Source: Polyodon spathula (taxonomy: Eukaryota > Chordata > Actinopteri > Acipenseriformes > Polyodontidae). From it: a stretch of 64,000 nt of DNA. How positions within the stretch are numbered: position 1 is the stretch's first letter; each line of letters opens with the position of its first letter. This document shows positions 11,791 to 23,533 of this stretch, one piece after another. The notes under the pieces were generated by a model. It saw only the letters and a program-made list of their open reading frames with translations. It did no database searches and was not told the origin of the DNA. The stretch lies in assembly GCF_017654505.1 (NCBI RefSeq), contig NC_054559.1, positions 18,675,325-18,739,324 on the forward strand, written 5' to 3'. Made by a program: the position numbers and the translations under genes.

Positions 11791-12402
11791 TTCTTTCTGA
11801 AGCACAGGATCATCTCAAACATGCTGAACAAGGTTCTGTTCTGCATTTGTAACTTAGGTGAAGACCGGGGTCCTCCAGACAAGAGTAGCACTGCAACCCA
11901 GGCACATTAGCAAAATAATTACAGGACAATTTACCCAATATGTACCACTGGCAGTTCATTGGTCTGACATTTCGGCACACATCATTGTAAAAGCTTGTTT
12001 TTTGGTAGAGATTCACTTTGAAGGAGAGCTAAAGAGAGGATGAGTTGGAGTCAGAGTCTGGGAGTCGGAGTGCATTGCATAGAAAAGTTGGAATAAAGCG
12101 AGGGCTGTAGATTGACGGTAGTTCGTATTGGGGAAGGTTTACTAGAACAATGGTCAGCTTCATGCCCTGTAACCAGCAGTGGGATGTTTTCTTTGAAGTT
12201 CTTTCAATATACAGTGAATGGAAAGTCCTCTGTGTGCTTGTTTACTGTAACATGAAGAACAGGCACTTCACAGCACATGGAACTTCATCACGTGCCTCCT
12301 TTCCAAGAAGTGGCTGCAAGCATGCTCCTTTACATCAGATAACAACCAAGCCTTTGCTTTTATGTTGCAAGAAATCTCATAGAAATTACACTATAATAAA
12401 AC

Positions 12403-12523
12403 TTTATTAAAGCTTAATAAACATGATCCGGTACCATATAATTCTTGTAGATTTGCAAACTGTTGCATAATAAAACATTGTGAAAAACAAAAAACAAAAA
12501 CAATTTTGTGGTACAACTTTATT
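12403..12523 (-). terminator. lpl: candidate lpl polyadenylation signals
   Basis: AATAAA on the minus strand at 12518-12523 and 12403-12408 lies about 1.9-2.05 kb beyond the lpl stop. That is about the length of the human LPL 3'UTR. The assignment is inferred. Confidence 0.45.
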
Positions 12524-14459
12524 TTTTAAACAGCTCCAATAAATACAATTTGCATAGAACATCAAAGCTGGCTTACTGCCAGTTGCTGTTTTATTATACG
12601 GATTAGATAATAGCATAAAAACCCACAAACAACTACAGGACAGATTGCAACACGATGGAACAGTCAAGACTCCTCTGCTCTCCCACAAGAGTTCTTTCAT
12701 CGTTGCCTAAACACTTCTGCAGAGTAAGTACTGTATCGTCACACACGAATGCTTGCTTCACAATCAGTTAACTTCCATACAGCTGAATAAATAATTGTTT
12801 AGAACTGCAAACAAACCAAGCTACATGAATGACTGAAGCAACACCCATTAGTGTGCAGTGAACAACTTTTACAAATAAAACATCGGAAAGAAATTATATA
12901 TATTGCAGAACACAGTCTCCTTACAGGTGTCTACCACAGTAACCCTTTATCAATTGCTTCTTTATTAAAGACAGTTTTCTTTCTATGCAGACAGACAAGA
13001 TTAGAAAGACTGTAGCACACTACACACAGGCGATCCCATTCAAGTACTTCTAGCAAACCGACGAGAGTCTACTGCTAGACATCTTCAAACCTAGCCAACA
13101 TAATGGAAGTTACTGTAATCTGGTTTCAAGAACCTGCCACTCAAACAAAATACAGAACAAGCTTGAACACCTACTGTCAACCCCTACACTGTTTTCAACT
13201 TCAGCACAGGCATATACAATTTCATCTTGTGAACCAATTTAGAACAAGACAGGGTTTATATTGTGCCTCTGTCAACACCCAACTCTACTGTGCTAATGCA
13301 AGTGCTTTAATACACTATCATGTGTATAAAGTATTAACACAGTTACAAACAGTTTTTTTTTTTTGCAGCTTCTTATGCAACAGCCTAACCCCTAAGGCAT
13401 GCAGCATTTCCCTTCCTTGTTCACGGCAGGTTTTGCTCTGGTCAGCACATGTTAGATCGCTCTGTGACTATTTCGACCCTTTGTGTCAATGAGTGGCATG
13501 AGTAAAAGCATACAAAAATAAAGAAAAAAGCCAAGCACTATAGCTCGGGAAAATATAGGTGGGCAAGGGAGAACTAGCAAATATATACACAGTCTATTAC
13601 ACAAATATATACATGACAAATTCATTTCCAAGTCTCTTTGAGATACACGATAGACTAAGTTCCCTTTTTTATATTCTTTGACTCTTGGTAAATACTGATA
13701 TGTTAAACATATAATCTTTGGAAGAAATTTCACTTAAATCAAACTGGATTGGAGAGATTGTTTTCAATAAATGATCTCCATATAAACAGATACACCAGAC
13801 AAGAAGTCTCAATTTACAGATAACTTTTTAAAGCTAAAATGTTGGGCCCTCTGATCCCACAGGACAAACTTGTCTCGTGGTTGAAGCCCAAATACTTTCT
13901 AAAAAAAAAAAAAAAAAACACACTTTGGTGGATTAATTTACAGACTTTGTCTGTACATTAAAAAAAATAAAGTTTGTGCATGCATGTTTCAGTTAGTAAC
14001 AAGTGTTTAGTATTTAATAAATGTTTTTGTGAAACTTAATTACTTGGTTAAAAATCATCTTACACTCCATGCCCTATGAAATTTTTTTTATATATATGAG
14101 ACCAATTTAATTTCAGTTTTTACACAGAAGAGGAAATCAATAACCAGATATCAGAACTCCAGTAAAAAGGTAAAGAACATTGGTGACAAGTGATAAATAT
14201 GACCCAGTCCCCCTCATAAAGGTAAAGTGATCTAAAACAGTAGGAACAAAAATGAAAAAGATACAGGTAACAATGAGTATTGTCAGAATACTTAAGTGAG
14301 CAACTCTATTGAAATGCTCAACAGCTTTATATTGTGCTTAGAAATAACCAAGGCAATGGCACGCCAGTCGTTGTCCAATAACTAGCTTCCAGTTCTTTCT
14401 CCCATTGTTTCAATAATCCATAGCAAGGCAATGTTGCTTTTTCATTCTTTGCATCATAT

Positions 14460-14508
14460 TCAACTGGAGTTCATCCAACGCTTACCAGGTCTTTTGCGTT
14501 CGTGATGC
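14460..14508 (-). CDS. lpl: lpl exon 10, coding basic tail
   Basis: The acceptor TTTCTTTCTAG in matching phase gives [16 protein letters not shown] and a TGA. In human LPL exon 10 is non-coding, so this coding tail is an extension, possibly adding to heparan-sulfate binding. Confidence 0.7.
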
Positions 14509-17500
14509 CTAGAAAGAAATTACAAAAAAATTATTATAAAAGTGAATATGAATTTCTGACCTGATCTACAATGTTTCGTTTTCACTGTCTTTCCCGGGTA
14601 TAGCCGAGCTGGATGGTCTGTAGTCAAGATGGCTGTCTGCGTTCCAGTGCGATTATCAAGTATAGCTGATCAAGGAAGCAGAAGTGTAAAGGTCACGTCG
14701 ATTGTGGGATTGATCGAATATATGCAAGCAAGTGAAAACAGGCCATGCTGAACACGCGTTACACAGCTGTCAGTCAGACCTACCTTGCACGCCTCTTGCG
14801 AACCTGGTCTTCTTTAGATTTCACAAAGACAGAAAAGTCCCCTCCTCTCTTCAGATCTGCAAACTCACCATCTTTGGCACTAAACACCACCCTTTACGAA
14901 AACCAAAATAAAAAAACAGAACCAGACTGTCACATATGCAACATTCCTAGAACATCCTCCACTAAAATTTACACAAAACGTCCCAAGTGTTTTCGGTAAT
15001 TCTCAGCTGGGGAAATTGGTTGCCACAGTACGTACTTTTCCTGCGTTTCTCCCGCTTTCACTCTGAGCTTGCGGATGTTAAAGTTGTTCCTTCCCCACCA
15101 GTCGGACCAGCCGAAGTAGGAATCCTTCTCCCATTTCATCTTCACCATGAGAAGGTCTCCAATGTCCACGTCGGTGGTCACCAGGAACGAGATGGTTTTG
15201 TTGGTTGACATGTCAGGTCTGCAAATAAAAAAACCAAAACAAATAAAAATAGTTTGTTCACCTTTTTCACATGAAGATTTAACAGGAGTTCTAGCCATTG
15301 AGAAACTTTCACAGAATGTTTCCAGTGAAACTCAGAAGTGCTCATGTCCTCTAAAGCCAGCATTGCAAGCGTTATATTATTATCTCAGGTAATCTTGTTA
15401 TAGAAGAAAGCGGACGATAGTATTGTTTATAGTCTTGACAGAATTACTTACAGGGAGTGGGCAATGTCCTGGACTTCATTTTGTGTGCCGTACAGAGACA
15501 ACGTGATTGGCTGATCCGTGAAGGAGATGTTTATCCTGTTGAAGAAATGCACCTTGATCTGAAAGTGGAAAACTGTAAGGAGAGATGAGAGGGAAGAACC
15601 CAGGTAAGAACCCATTTCAACAAATGTGTCTCATCCTTAACTATTTTAGGACTGCTATTTTCTGAAACAGTATACCAGAAACCACCTGATCACAGCACTG
15701 TTACCTCTTTACAAGGCCTAGAGCAGTTAGCTGTTTAACTGGAAGACTCTGTTGGCATTAAAAAATTAAATAATGGATAGAAGCACAGAAGTATGAAACC
15801 GATGTATTAGGATCATCAGTATGCCAGACCGCCACTTCAACTGGGAATACCACCACATTATGGGCTGCACTGGCAAAGCAATACTGGGAATGACTCTCCT
15901 GAAGGGAAAGCGGGTTTTGATTATTATTAACTTATTCCTGCTTCACCATCCGACAAACGCTTGCAGACAAAAGGCCCATCTCCGAAAGCCTCTTGAGTTC
16001 AGGATGGCAGTGCGGTCTTCTCCCTGGCTCACCTTTGTAAGGCATCACCTCCCTGGTCTTCAGATACATCCTGGCGCTTCTCTTGTTTCTCACTTTGTTG
16101 ACATCGTAGCCCAGGGTGTTGCAGCGGTTCTTACGGCAGCTCAGACAGAGTCCCTTGTCGAAGGCTTCCTTGGTGCTGCAGCGGTACGCCATGCTCGCCT
16201 TCTCCTCGTTCAACAGCGAATCGATGAACAGGTGGATGGAGCGTTCATGGGAGCATTTCACGATCTGGTCCATATCTGCAAATAAAAGGAAACAAAAAGT
16301 GGAATTTGGTAAACAGTCAAAAGACTAGAAAATGTATAAAATACACTCTTCAGTGTAGAATTGGAAAAGGCACTGACTAGTGCAATGAATTTGATGTGTG
16401 GTACCAGTCAATAGCCAAGCATGGCATCAAGGTGATGTACTGTATATTATAACTACGCCATCAATATATTATACACTGCTAAAATGGCTAACCATGGAAA
16501 TATAATGTAGGCTGCAATTGGTAAAAAAAAAGTGTCGCATTTAATTACAAACCACTTGTTTTACAGACCCCAATGAGCAATAATCTTGAGACTAGTTTGC
16601 ATTATTTCGTTGGGTACAGTCACCTAAAGAAGTACCTGCAAATCCATTGGCAGCAATCATGAGCATGGCTTTGTGCAGATCACAGCCTGGCTGGAAGACC
16701 CCCCCATTGGGGTAGATATCAATGTGGCCCACTGGTTTCTGGATACCAATGCTCCGGTCGGGGGAGCCCCTGGTGTAGGTGTGCAGCACATCCACAAAGT
16801 TAGCATCGTCCGGGGAGAGCCGCCGCTGCTCCTCCGCATACTCAAACGTGGGGCCGGCAGGATCGAGGCCTGAAAACGAACATCACGTTAGATTCCTGTA
16901 TCCAACTGGAACGATATGCATTGCCAAGACCAGCCACAGTGCAATCTCAAACTGTTTACTGTCAACACCTCGTGGCATCTCACCTGTGATTCGGTTGACC
17001 TTGTTGTTTGTGAGACTGCCAGCAATGCCCGCAACGTGAGCTCCAAGACTGTACCCCAGCAGATGAAACATCTCCAAAGGGTAGTTTATTTCACTCTGAA
17101 ATTAGAAAACACACTTTTTATAGTAACAATTGAGGAGCGACATTTTTCAACCTGAACGATCTGGAAATACCTAGAGTGGAAGATTTACTCTTAAGTTCCC
17201 TCTCTAGTCTACCTTCAGAACCCATTTCTTTAATATTTGTTGAAAATATTACTGCATCAAGCTAATATAATATAATAATACCCCAGATCAAGATTGCTGC
17301 TTCTCACAAATACATATGGCCAATTTCAAAGAACCCAGCTACCTTGTACTGCCCAATTAAGTTCTGAGTTTAAAAGCCACGATTTCCACTCACCTCCACC
17401 CAGTCCACGAACTTGGCCACGTCTTGCCCCACTAGCTCTGTGTACGCAGCGGAGGTGGGGTAGTGCTGTTGCGCTCGGTGCAGCCAGTCCACCACGATTA

Positions 17501-19348
17501 CATTGGAGTGGGGCTCTCTCTCGTACAGCGCTGCCACCAGCTTGGGGATCCAGCTCTCAAACAGCCCAGTCACCTGGGGAGAGAACACACTCACTCAGAG
17601 GGCCAAGGATCAGGCTACCAGAGCAGAGCCAAGACATATTAGCAGACACTGGCTGGATAATGAAACATCTGTTTGCACATTCCAGCCTTACTACAGCCTT
17701 TGAGTAATTGCAGACTCTGACCCTGCTATTTAAGCTGAGGCTGCATTTATATATTGCATAATTTTTGTTGAGCTAGCAACTCAGAACCACATTAAAAAAA
17801 AAAAAAAAAAAAAACGATTTAGGAGGAGCAGGCTAGCCCCTGCCCGCTCACAAGCTGCCAAGTGGAATTCCCGCCATTAAAAAGAAAGGTGGGATCAGTG
17901 TACAGTTATATTAATGTGTGCAGAGAGCAGTTCTTGGGGAAAAAAAAAAAAAAAGCACTAGAGCTACTGGCATTACATACAAGAGCTCAACTTGAAGCGT
18001 TCTTATTTGGCACACCGATGAAATGTCAACATTCATAACGTTGAACAGCCCCCCCCCCCCCCCCCCCCCCCACACACACTGTATTACTGTATTAGAACTT
18101 GCGTTAGTTCACAGACCTCTGATGTGCATGTATTTTCAATCAAGGGCTTATCGGATGTTGAAACGAGTTTGACTTTTTTTTGTAAAAATTGTTTTGGTAC
18201 GCTTACCGTCCATCCGTGGATGACCACAAAGGTCTTTATAGTCTGGTTGAATTTGCATTGCGCGATGGTGTCAGGCTGTCCCGGGACCAGGTAACAGGTG
18301 TCATCGTCGGGAACCTCCGGCGTGCGCAGAGAGAACTTGGATTCAATGTTGCTGTAGTCGACAACCCACTCCGTGCTGTTAGCTGGAAAGCAATTCAGAG
18401 CGGCCGCTGAGCTTCACTGCAATGCGCTACAGAACTAGCTTCAATTCTGAACGGCTTTATTTCCAGAAATACGTATATTTTAGTCTGTTTTGTTTCTCAA
18501 AAGCAATCGGGAACCAGCACTACACTCGTAAATAAATGGAATCGGCAATTTCTCTTCGTGTTTGCTGACAAGACTTGGAGGTAAATTACAGGTTTCACAG
18601 CATGCACTTTATGCTGGCGCATTACCAGATGTCATGCATGCTTGTTTGAACTCCTGTGGACTTAACTAAAATGCATGTTTGTATGGATACGACTTGATTT
18701 TAAAATTGCATTAAACTGACCCTGGACGACAGCGTCTATAAATCTAAAAACACTACCCACCTCATTCTTTATATCAGCACGCACGAACAATGCCGTCACT
18801 GACTGCAGCTTATACACTGCAGCTGTGTAAGTATAAAACATACCAGCTTTACAATGGAATAGCAGCTACTGTACAATAAGAGCACGTGATTGCAGAACTG
18901 ATTGCGTGTTATTTATGCTACAAAAGTATAAGATTTAACCAATACACGGGGGGCGATTTAAACCAATGCTTTTCTGTGTAGCAAGAGAACAGAGCAATCT
19001 ACTTGATGGGTATGTAATGTGAATTCCAAACACAGAATTCCACACAAACTCCGTTCAGCAGTGACTGGTCTTCAATCCGAGAGAACGCGAAGCCACCTTT
19101 CAGGAGCAATGGCTTGGAACCAGGTTCCAGGGGACCCCGCTTGAGGCAACCTTTCTGTGCCAAATCCCACGTCAACCGCGGCGTGCCATGCGGGCTCCCG
19201 GGACCAAGTTCCAAGCCACAAAGCGGATTCGTGTTCATTCAGCGTTACCTACAAAACTCCGCCTTGAAATCCGTTCAGTTGAAACTGGAATGTAATATAC
19301 GGTTATAATTGTACCAATTATTATATATATATATATACATATATAATA

Positions 19349-19423
<75 letters not shown>

Positions 19424-19877
19424 GTAATTTAACGATTAGTAATCATTAAACTCAGTTTCATAAACATTTTTTTTTTGCTTTTTGGGAAGTTAAAAAAAAA
19501 ACCCTTCAATTTTGGAGCGGCAGTCTTTATCCCGGACTCATTCAGTAACCCCGCCGTTCGAGGTTACTCTCGGTCATACATTTACAGCATTACTAAAACC
19601 ATTAAACTAATTTGCTACTTTTTGGCCAAGAAAAAAAAAAAAAGTTTGACCGCCCAAAAAATAATTTAAAAAAAATAAAGAAAATAAAGAAAGTAGTCTG
19701 GGTTCGTTTATTCTAAATTAAAAAAAAAAAAAAAAAAAAAGTTTGAAAAATTGTTATACAAATGCACTTACTTAAAAAATTTGGTTCGGTTGTACTATTT
19801 GTAAGACTTGCGCACGTTTTTAACACGTATATCCATACAATCGCCAGTAAAGCACTGTTTCCTCTTCCCATATTCAT
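14460..19877 (-). CDS. lpl: lipoprotein lipase
   Basis: Lipoprotein lipase hydrolyses triglycerides in chylomicrons and VLDL at the capillary wall as a secreted, heparan-sulfate/GPIHBP1-bound enzyme with APOC2 as cofactor. CDS exons in coding order: 19772-19877, 18207-18382, 17394-17573, 16984-17095, 16636-16869, 16033-16275, 15452-15572, 15036-15218, 14784-14891, 14460-14508. They join in frame to 503 residues (human 475). The triad is Ser170, Asp194 and His279. The lid has 22 residues. The heparin/furin segment RNKRSAR and the tryptophan motif FGWSDWW are both intact. There are N-glycosylation sites at FNQT and NKT. Oddities: both cysteines of the C-terminal disulfide are Ser (456 and 477), and a coding exon 10 adds a strongly basic tail. 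If exon 9 is not spliced, a TAG at 14780-14782 ends the protein earlier. Confidence 0.95.
14784..14891 (-). CDS. lpl: lpl exon 9
   Basis: Encodes [17 protein letters not shown] and [17 protein letters not shown]. The residues that are Cys in human LPL (mature 418 and 438) are Ser here. The AAG|GTAGGT donor is strong; it also forms the in-frame TAG that would end an unspliced read. Confidence 0.88.
15036..15218 (-). CDS. lpl: lpl exon 8 (tryptophan motif)
   Basis: 183 nt, the same as human. It has STNKTISF (glycosylation), [15 protein letters not shown] (lipid contact) and [11 protein letters not shown]. Confidence 0.95.
15452..15572 (-). CDS. lpl: lpl exon 7
   Basis: 121 nt, [11 protein letters not shown] and SLYGTQNE, the start of the PLAT domain. 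Confidence 0.94.
16033..16275 (-). CDS. lpl: lpl exon 6 (catalytic His)
   Basis: 243 nt. [19 protein letters not shown] contains His279. [10 protein letters not shown] and [15 protein letters not shown] (heparin binding, furin-type cleavage) follow. Confidence 0.96.
16636..16869 (-). CDS. lpl: lpl exon 5 (catalytic Asp, lid start)
   Basis: 234 nt. It opens [14 protein letters not shown] (Asp194), has [16 protein letters not shown], and ends in the lid after PGC. The donor is GTACTT. Confidence 0.96.
16984..17095 (-). CDS. lpl: lpl exon 4 (nucleophile)
   Basis: 112 nt, with [16 protein letters not shown] containing Ser170 and then NKVNRIT. Confidence 0.96.
17394..17573 (-). CDS. lpl: lpl exon 3
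   Basis: 180 nt, [20 protein letters not shown] through [14 protein letters not shown]. Confidence 0.96.
17793..17814. repeat. poly-A tract
   Basis: About 22 A in lpl intron 2. Confidence 0.9.
18049..18071. repeat. poly-C tract
   Basis: A run of about 23 C in lpl intron 2, followed by a short (CA)n. Confidence 0.95.
18207..18382 (-). CDS. lpl: lpl exon 2
   Basis: Encodes the mature N-terminus: [20 protein letters not shown], the glycosylation site FNQT and VIHGWT. It is very close to human LPL. Confidence 0.95.
19320..19421. repeat. (AT)n microsatellite
   Basis: About 100 bp of nearly pure AT dinucleotides in lpl intron 1. Confidence 0.97.
19772..19877 (-). CDS. lpl: lpl exon 1
   Basis: Signal peptide with hydrophobic core [11 protein letters not shown]. 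Two Met codons (1 and 3) are possible starts; I took the first. It ends in phase 1 at GTAAGT. Confidence 0.88.
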
Positions 19878-20032
19878 TAGAAAAAATCCAGGGGAAAAAA
19901 AAATAGCCTAGTGGTTTTGCAGTATTCCAACCTAACTCTTAGTGAAGTAATGCTGCTGCTGAAACCGAGTTGTATCCTTTAAATAGAGACTCTCCTCTTT
20001 GTATGTTCTGCCCGCACACGGGCTGTCACAAA

Positions 20033-20082
20033 CCTTTTATGTTTGTGCGTAAGCCGCATGCAAATTCCTCGAAAACCATTGG
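20033..20082 (-). promoter_or_regulatory. lpl: lpl core promoter: CCAAT box, octamer, TATA-like
   Basis: On the minus strand: CCAAT (20078-20082), the octamer ATTTGCAT (20058-20065) 19 bp downstream, then CATAAAAGG (20033-20041). Human LPL has CCAAT near -65 and the octamer (OCT1 site) near -46, the same 19-bp spacing. This puts the start near 20015, with a 5'UTR of about 140 nt that includes CTATTTAAAG at 19977-19986. Confidence 0.8.
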
Positions 20083-21560
20083 CTGGAATCCCCCCGGAGG
20101 CGTGGCTCTTAATTTGATAAAGGTGATCACATTAACGCAAGTTCGGTTGTCATTTTGTAACGGTGCGCGTTTTTAATGTACTTTATAAATACAAATCTAT
20201 GAACGGACCTGTGCGTTAAGTCCAGCTTGCACTAAACTACAAGTTCGTGAAGAACTTAAAAAAAAAAAAAAAAGGTCAGGCGTTTTATTTTTTAAAGGTA
20301 AGATTTTCCTCTATTGATCACGTCTTTAGAAAAAAAATGCATTTGAAAGCATTGGAAACCGACAAAAGCACCACAGCTGTACAGAAATCAGATTCCATTA
20401 GTAAACATTGTTTTTAAAAATTCACTGTCATCCACATTCATTTTATTCATACCAAAAGTGAAGCCTGGTGCTATGCTGTAGTGACATAGCTGGCATCATT
20501 AACTTGAAGCTTTAATTGGTTTTGTTAAACTGGGTTAACGCCATGGTTTAGTGCAAGTTTAGTCTATACACAGCACACTTGGTAATGATCTATAAGGTGT
20601 GTTTCCGTTAACTGTTATAATAGGAAGACCTTCCTTTGCCCTGTTTACCGCGCAGTTGACGCTCTGCAGATGCTGTAAATGCTATGCTCTCAAGCCTGTT
20701 CTTGGCCCCATTGCATAACACTATTTATAAACTTCAACTGCTTCACCTAGTCCACGTGATTGTAATTTGTATGTATTTCTGCAGGCTGGTATTGCTTTGA
20801 AGTAGGTTGCAAACTGAAATCGAATTCTATAATTTACACAAGTTATTGACAGATAACACTGTATTAAGTTTGTGTGTGTGTGTGATTCATGTATTAAATA
20901 TGAGATTAAATTAAACTACTATTATTAATCATATAATAAAGCCATGATATCAGACAAATACAGGCGATTTTACACCAAGACGGACACGTTCTGTAATTTA
21001 TACGTTTTATATTTTGAGTATATGAACTGGAATTTAGATAGAAAAACATTTGGCAGTAGATCATTTTAAGAAGGTTGTTATATATTTTATTATATTATTT
21101 ATGGGAAAGAAAAGTCTCCATCTACAGCGCACCTCAGTCCAGGGAACGCTTTTCTTGTTTCGACACAACTCTGCCTCCTGACTCAAGCAGCGTTTTCTTC
21201 TTTTTTTCTGTTGTTCTCCAGCCCCTCAGAAGGTGGGCGGTGGGTGTGGAAGGAAAGCCCACTTTCACATTGGCTGGGCGGTGGTGTATGGTAACCGCCA
21301 CTCGCCAGCTCGAACGCAACACAAGAGGTTATCTGTTCTATCTGATTGAGAAACAAAACCGCTACAATACTGAACTGCAGTGCGTTATTGCATTAGTAAA
21401 TCTCTCATCTGATTTTTTCAAGTATACCGGTTTTCATTAAGGTACTGCCATAAACGTGTAATTATGTGTCCTTTTTCATTTTTATTAATAAAAGTGTTTT
21501 GACAAATAAATCTGCAATAGACAGAGTGCCTTGTCTGTGATGTATATTCTGCAATATGTA

Positions 21561-21600
21561 TGCATCGCCTATGTTCAAAGTTACTTTAATAGGCGATGCA
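21561..21600. repeat. 12-bp perfect inverted repeat
   Basis: TGCATCGCCTAT (21561-21572) and its complement ATAGGCGATGCA (21589-21600) flank a 16-nt loop. Confidence 0.9.
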
Positions 21601-21748
21601 ATTTGAGGAGGTGAGGAATAGCCACGTATTATGTGTTACCCTTATTGAAGTTTTCCACAGTCTTTCTGCACAGTATTTTTTTAGTTTTCCCCCTGCATGT
21701 TTATACTGTGCATTAATTATAGTCTGTCATGGTTTTTTTTTTTATTAT

Positions 21749-21786
21749 TTATAACGAGGTATGTGCTTTACCATACCTCGTTATAA
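21749..21786. repeat. 15-bp perfect inverted repeat
   Basis: TTATAACGAGGTATG and its complement CATACCTCGTTATAA flank an 8-nt loop (TGCTTTAC). It resembles the 'GCTTTACCAT' words repeated near 35900-36020. Confidence 0.9.
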
Positions 21787-23533
21787 TTTGCAATGCTTGT
21801 CTGTGCTTTAATTGGTATTGTGAAAATGATCTGTTTTCTTTAAGAGTCTTTCCAAGAGTTCAGAGGGAAGTCCCTGTGGCATCAAGGGTTGGGAATTTTA
21901 TAACAACCTGACTTGAAGCCTTTGCCAGCTGTCTGGGTTCTTCCTATGATTTAAACAGCGTGGTAAGGGTTAGAATCCGCCATATCCTGTCAATTCAATT
22001 AAATTAGAATAGTGAGCTTTATCCAAAACCTGCCCTGCTGAGCCACACTAGAAACCTTTCGCACTTTTCAATTTGCTGCAGAAATCATAATGACGCAACT
22101 CTGGATCTTGGATATGGCTAATGCAAATAGAAAAATATGTGATCTGATTTCTCAAGAACAGAAAGTTAGTCTGGAAGTGCTTCGTATCTATTGGACCCCA
22201 GGGCTCCACCCTGGCATTGTATGATTCCCAAGGAAGGATTTTGTTGGAGAAACACAGTGTCCTGAGACGTTGGCACTGGCTTGTGAAGCCTGCCAACTTG
22301 ACGCTGCCAGTTGATTGCGATGTAAAAAGCCATTTCTCTCCGGGGCTGTCTGGGGGCTGACTAGCATGTGTTCTATTGCTGTGATGGGCAGAGGTCTACA
22401 TTCCCATATCAGGCACGAACGAGCAGAGAAACACAGTGTGATTGCGGACTGAGCTGCATGGGGTTCTGAGAGTCCAGTATGAAAGAAGAAGCAAGAAACC
22501 TGGCTGCCTGTGTCCTTGAATCCGTATTCATTTGCTCTCGCTACCTCTCGGGCTGCCTACCCATAATAAAGGAAGAATGGGTGTAGGTAAGCATTGTGGC
22601 AGACAATGTTAAACCACGATAAATACATAACCATTGGCACTCCTCAAAAGGAGCCGTGTTGGTGTGGCAGGGTGAATGCACTCACACCACAATGGCCTGT
22701 GTTGGTCCCGGTCTATGTTTAGGTCACGCCCCCTGTTGGTTACAGCTGTAATGCATGCAATTGTCCCACACTAATATCAATACATAAAACATGTCACAGT
22801 TTATTTCCATGTCAGTTGTAATAGTTTACGTCAATTAGCTGTCAGTTAGGACTGTTATGTTCAATGTGTGCACATGTCTATAGAAATGATTGACGATGAC
22901 AGTGCCGTCAGTGTGAAAGGTATAAACACCCTCAGGAAACAGCCAGACAGTTGTGTAGCTGCACATCAATCACATTAGCAGAGACAGAGAGGACAGATGT
23001 ATCAGTTCATTACCCTTGGGGGAGATTGGGTTAAAATGCTACTTTTATCTTTGGTGTTTAGTTACAATGCTTATCATATAACAAGGATTCATGTTATGCT
23101 GTATATTTTGTCTAAAATAAATTAAAAAAAAAAAACAACAACACATCAACATAACAGCCAATCAGATAGCTTCCCCGCATTCTAAAGCAGCAAAACTGAC
23201 CAATCATAACTAAGAACAGCGATGACGCCCCTTCCCCTCCCATTTTGCATCCTTGATGAAAGTTGCATGTATCTCTTCATTAAAGCCAGACACAATAACT
23301 GAGTTACCTCTTCCAGTAACAATCCTGCTCACATGTGGAGCTGTTTGTGGCTCATGAGGGTACTGTCGGTCAGGATTATTAAATTGAGTCTCTGATGTTT
23401 GAGGACTGGCAAATGTTTTGTCAAAGTTTAAGTGAGTTGTGAAGTAGGAATGTGTGGCACTGCATAATGATTCATTAAGATAATGGTCTGTTGTTTTGAT
23501 GTAGGAATTGTATGCTTGGCTATGTTTTGAAAA

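Larger units (their letters stand above)
8460..12400. other. intergenic spacer between the two lipases
   Basis: No coding exon is recognised. It holds two (ATT)n-headed repeat copies (8828-9240, 9891-10215), a poly-T/(GT)n tract (10524-10563), and a dispersed-repeat fragment (11610-11790). The right end may be lpl 3' flank. Confidence 0.5.
20100..23530. other. intergenic interval upstream of lpl
   Basis: I recognise no coding exon. Two perfect hairpins (21561-21600, 21749-21786) stand out. Sequence from about 22671 (TGTGGCAGGGTGAAT) has an inverted counterpart near 57535 and is probably a repeat end. Confidence 0.5.
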
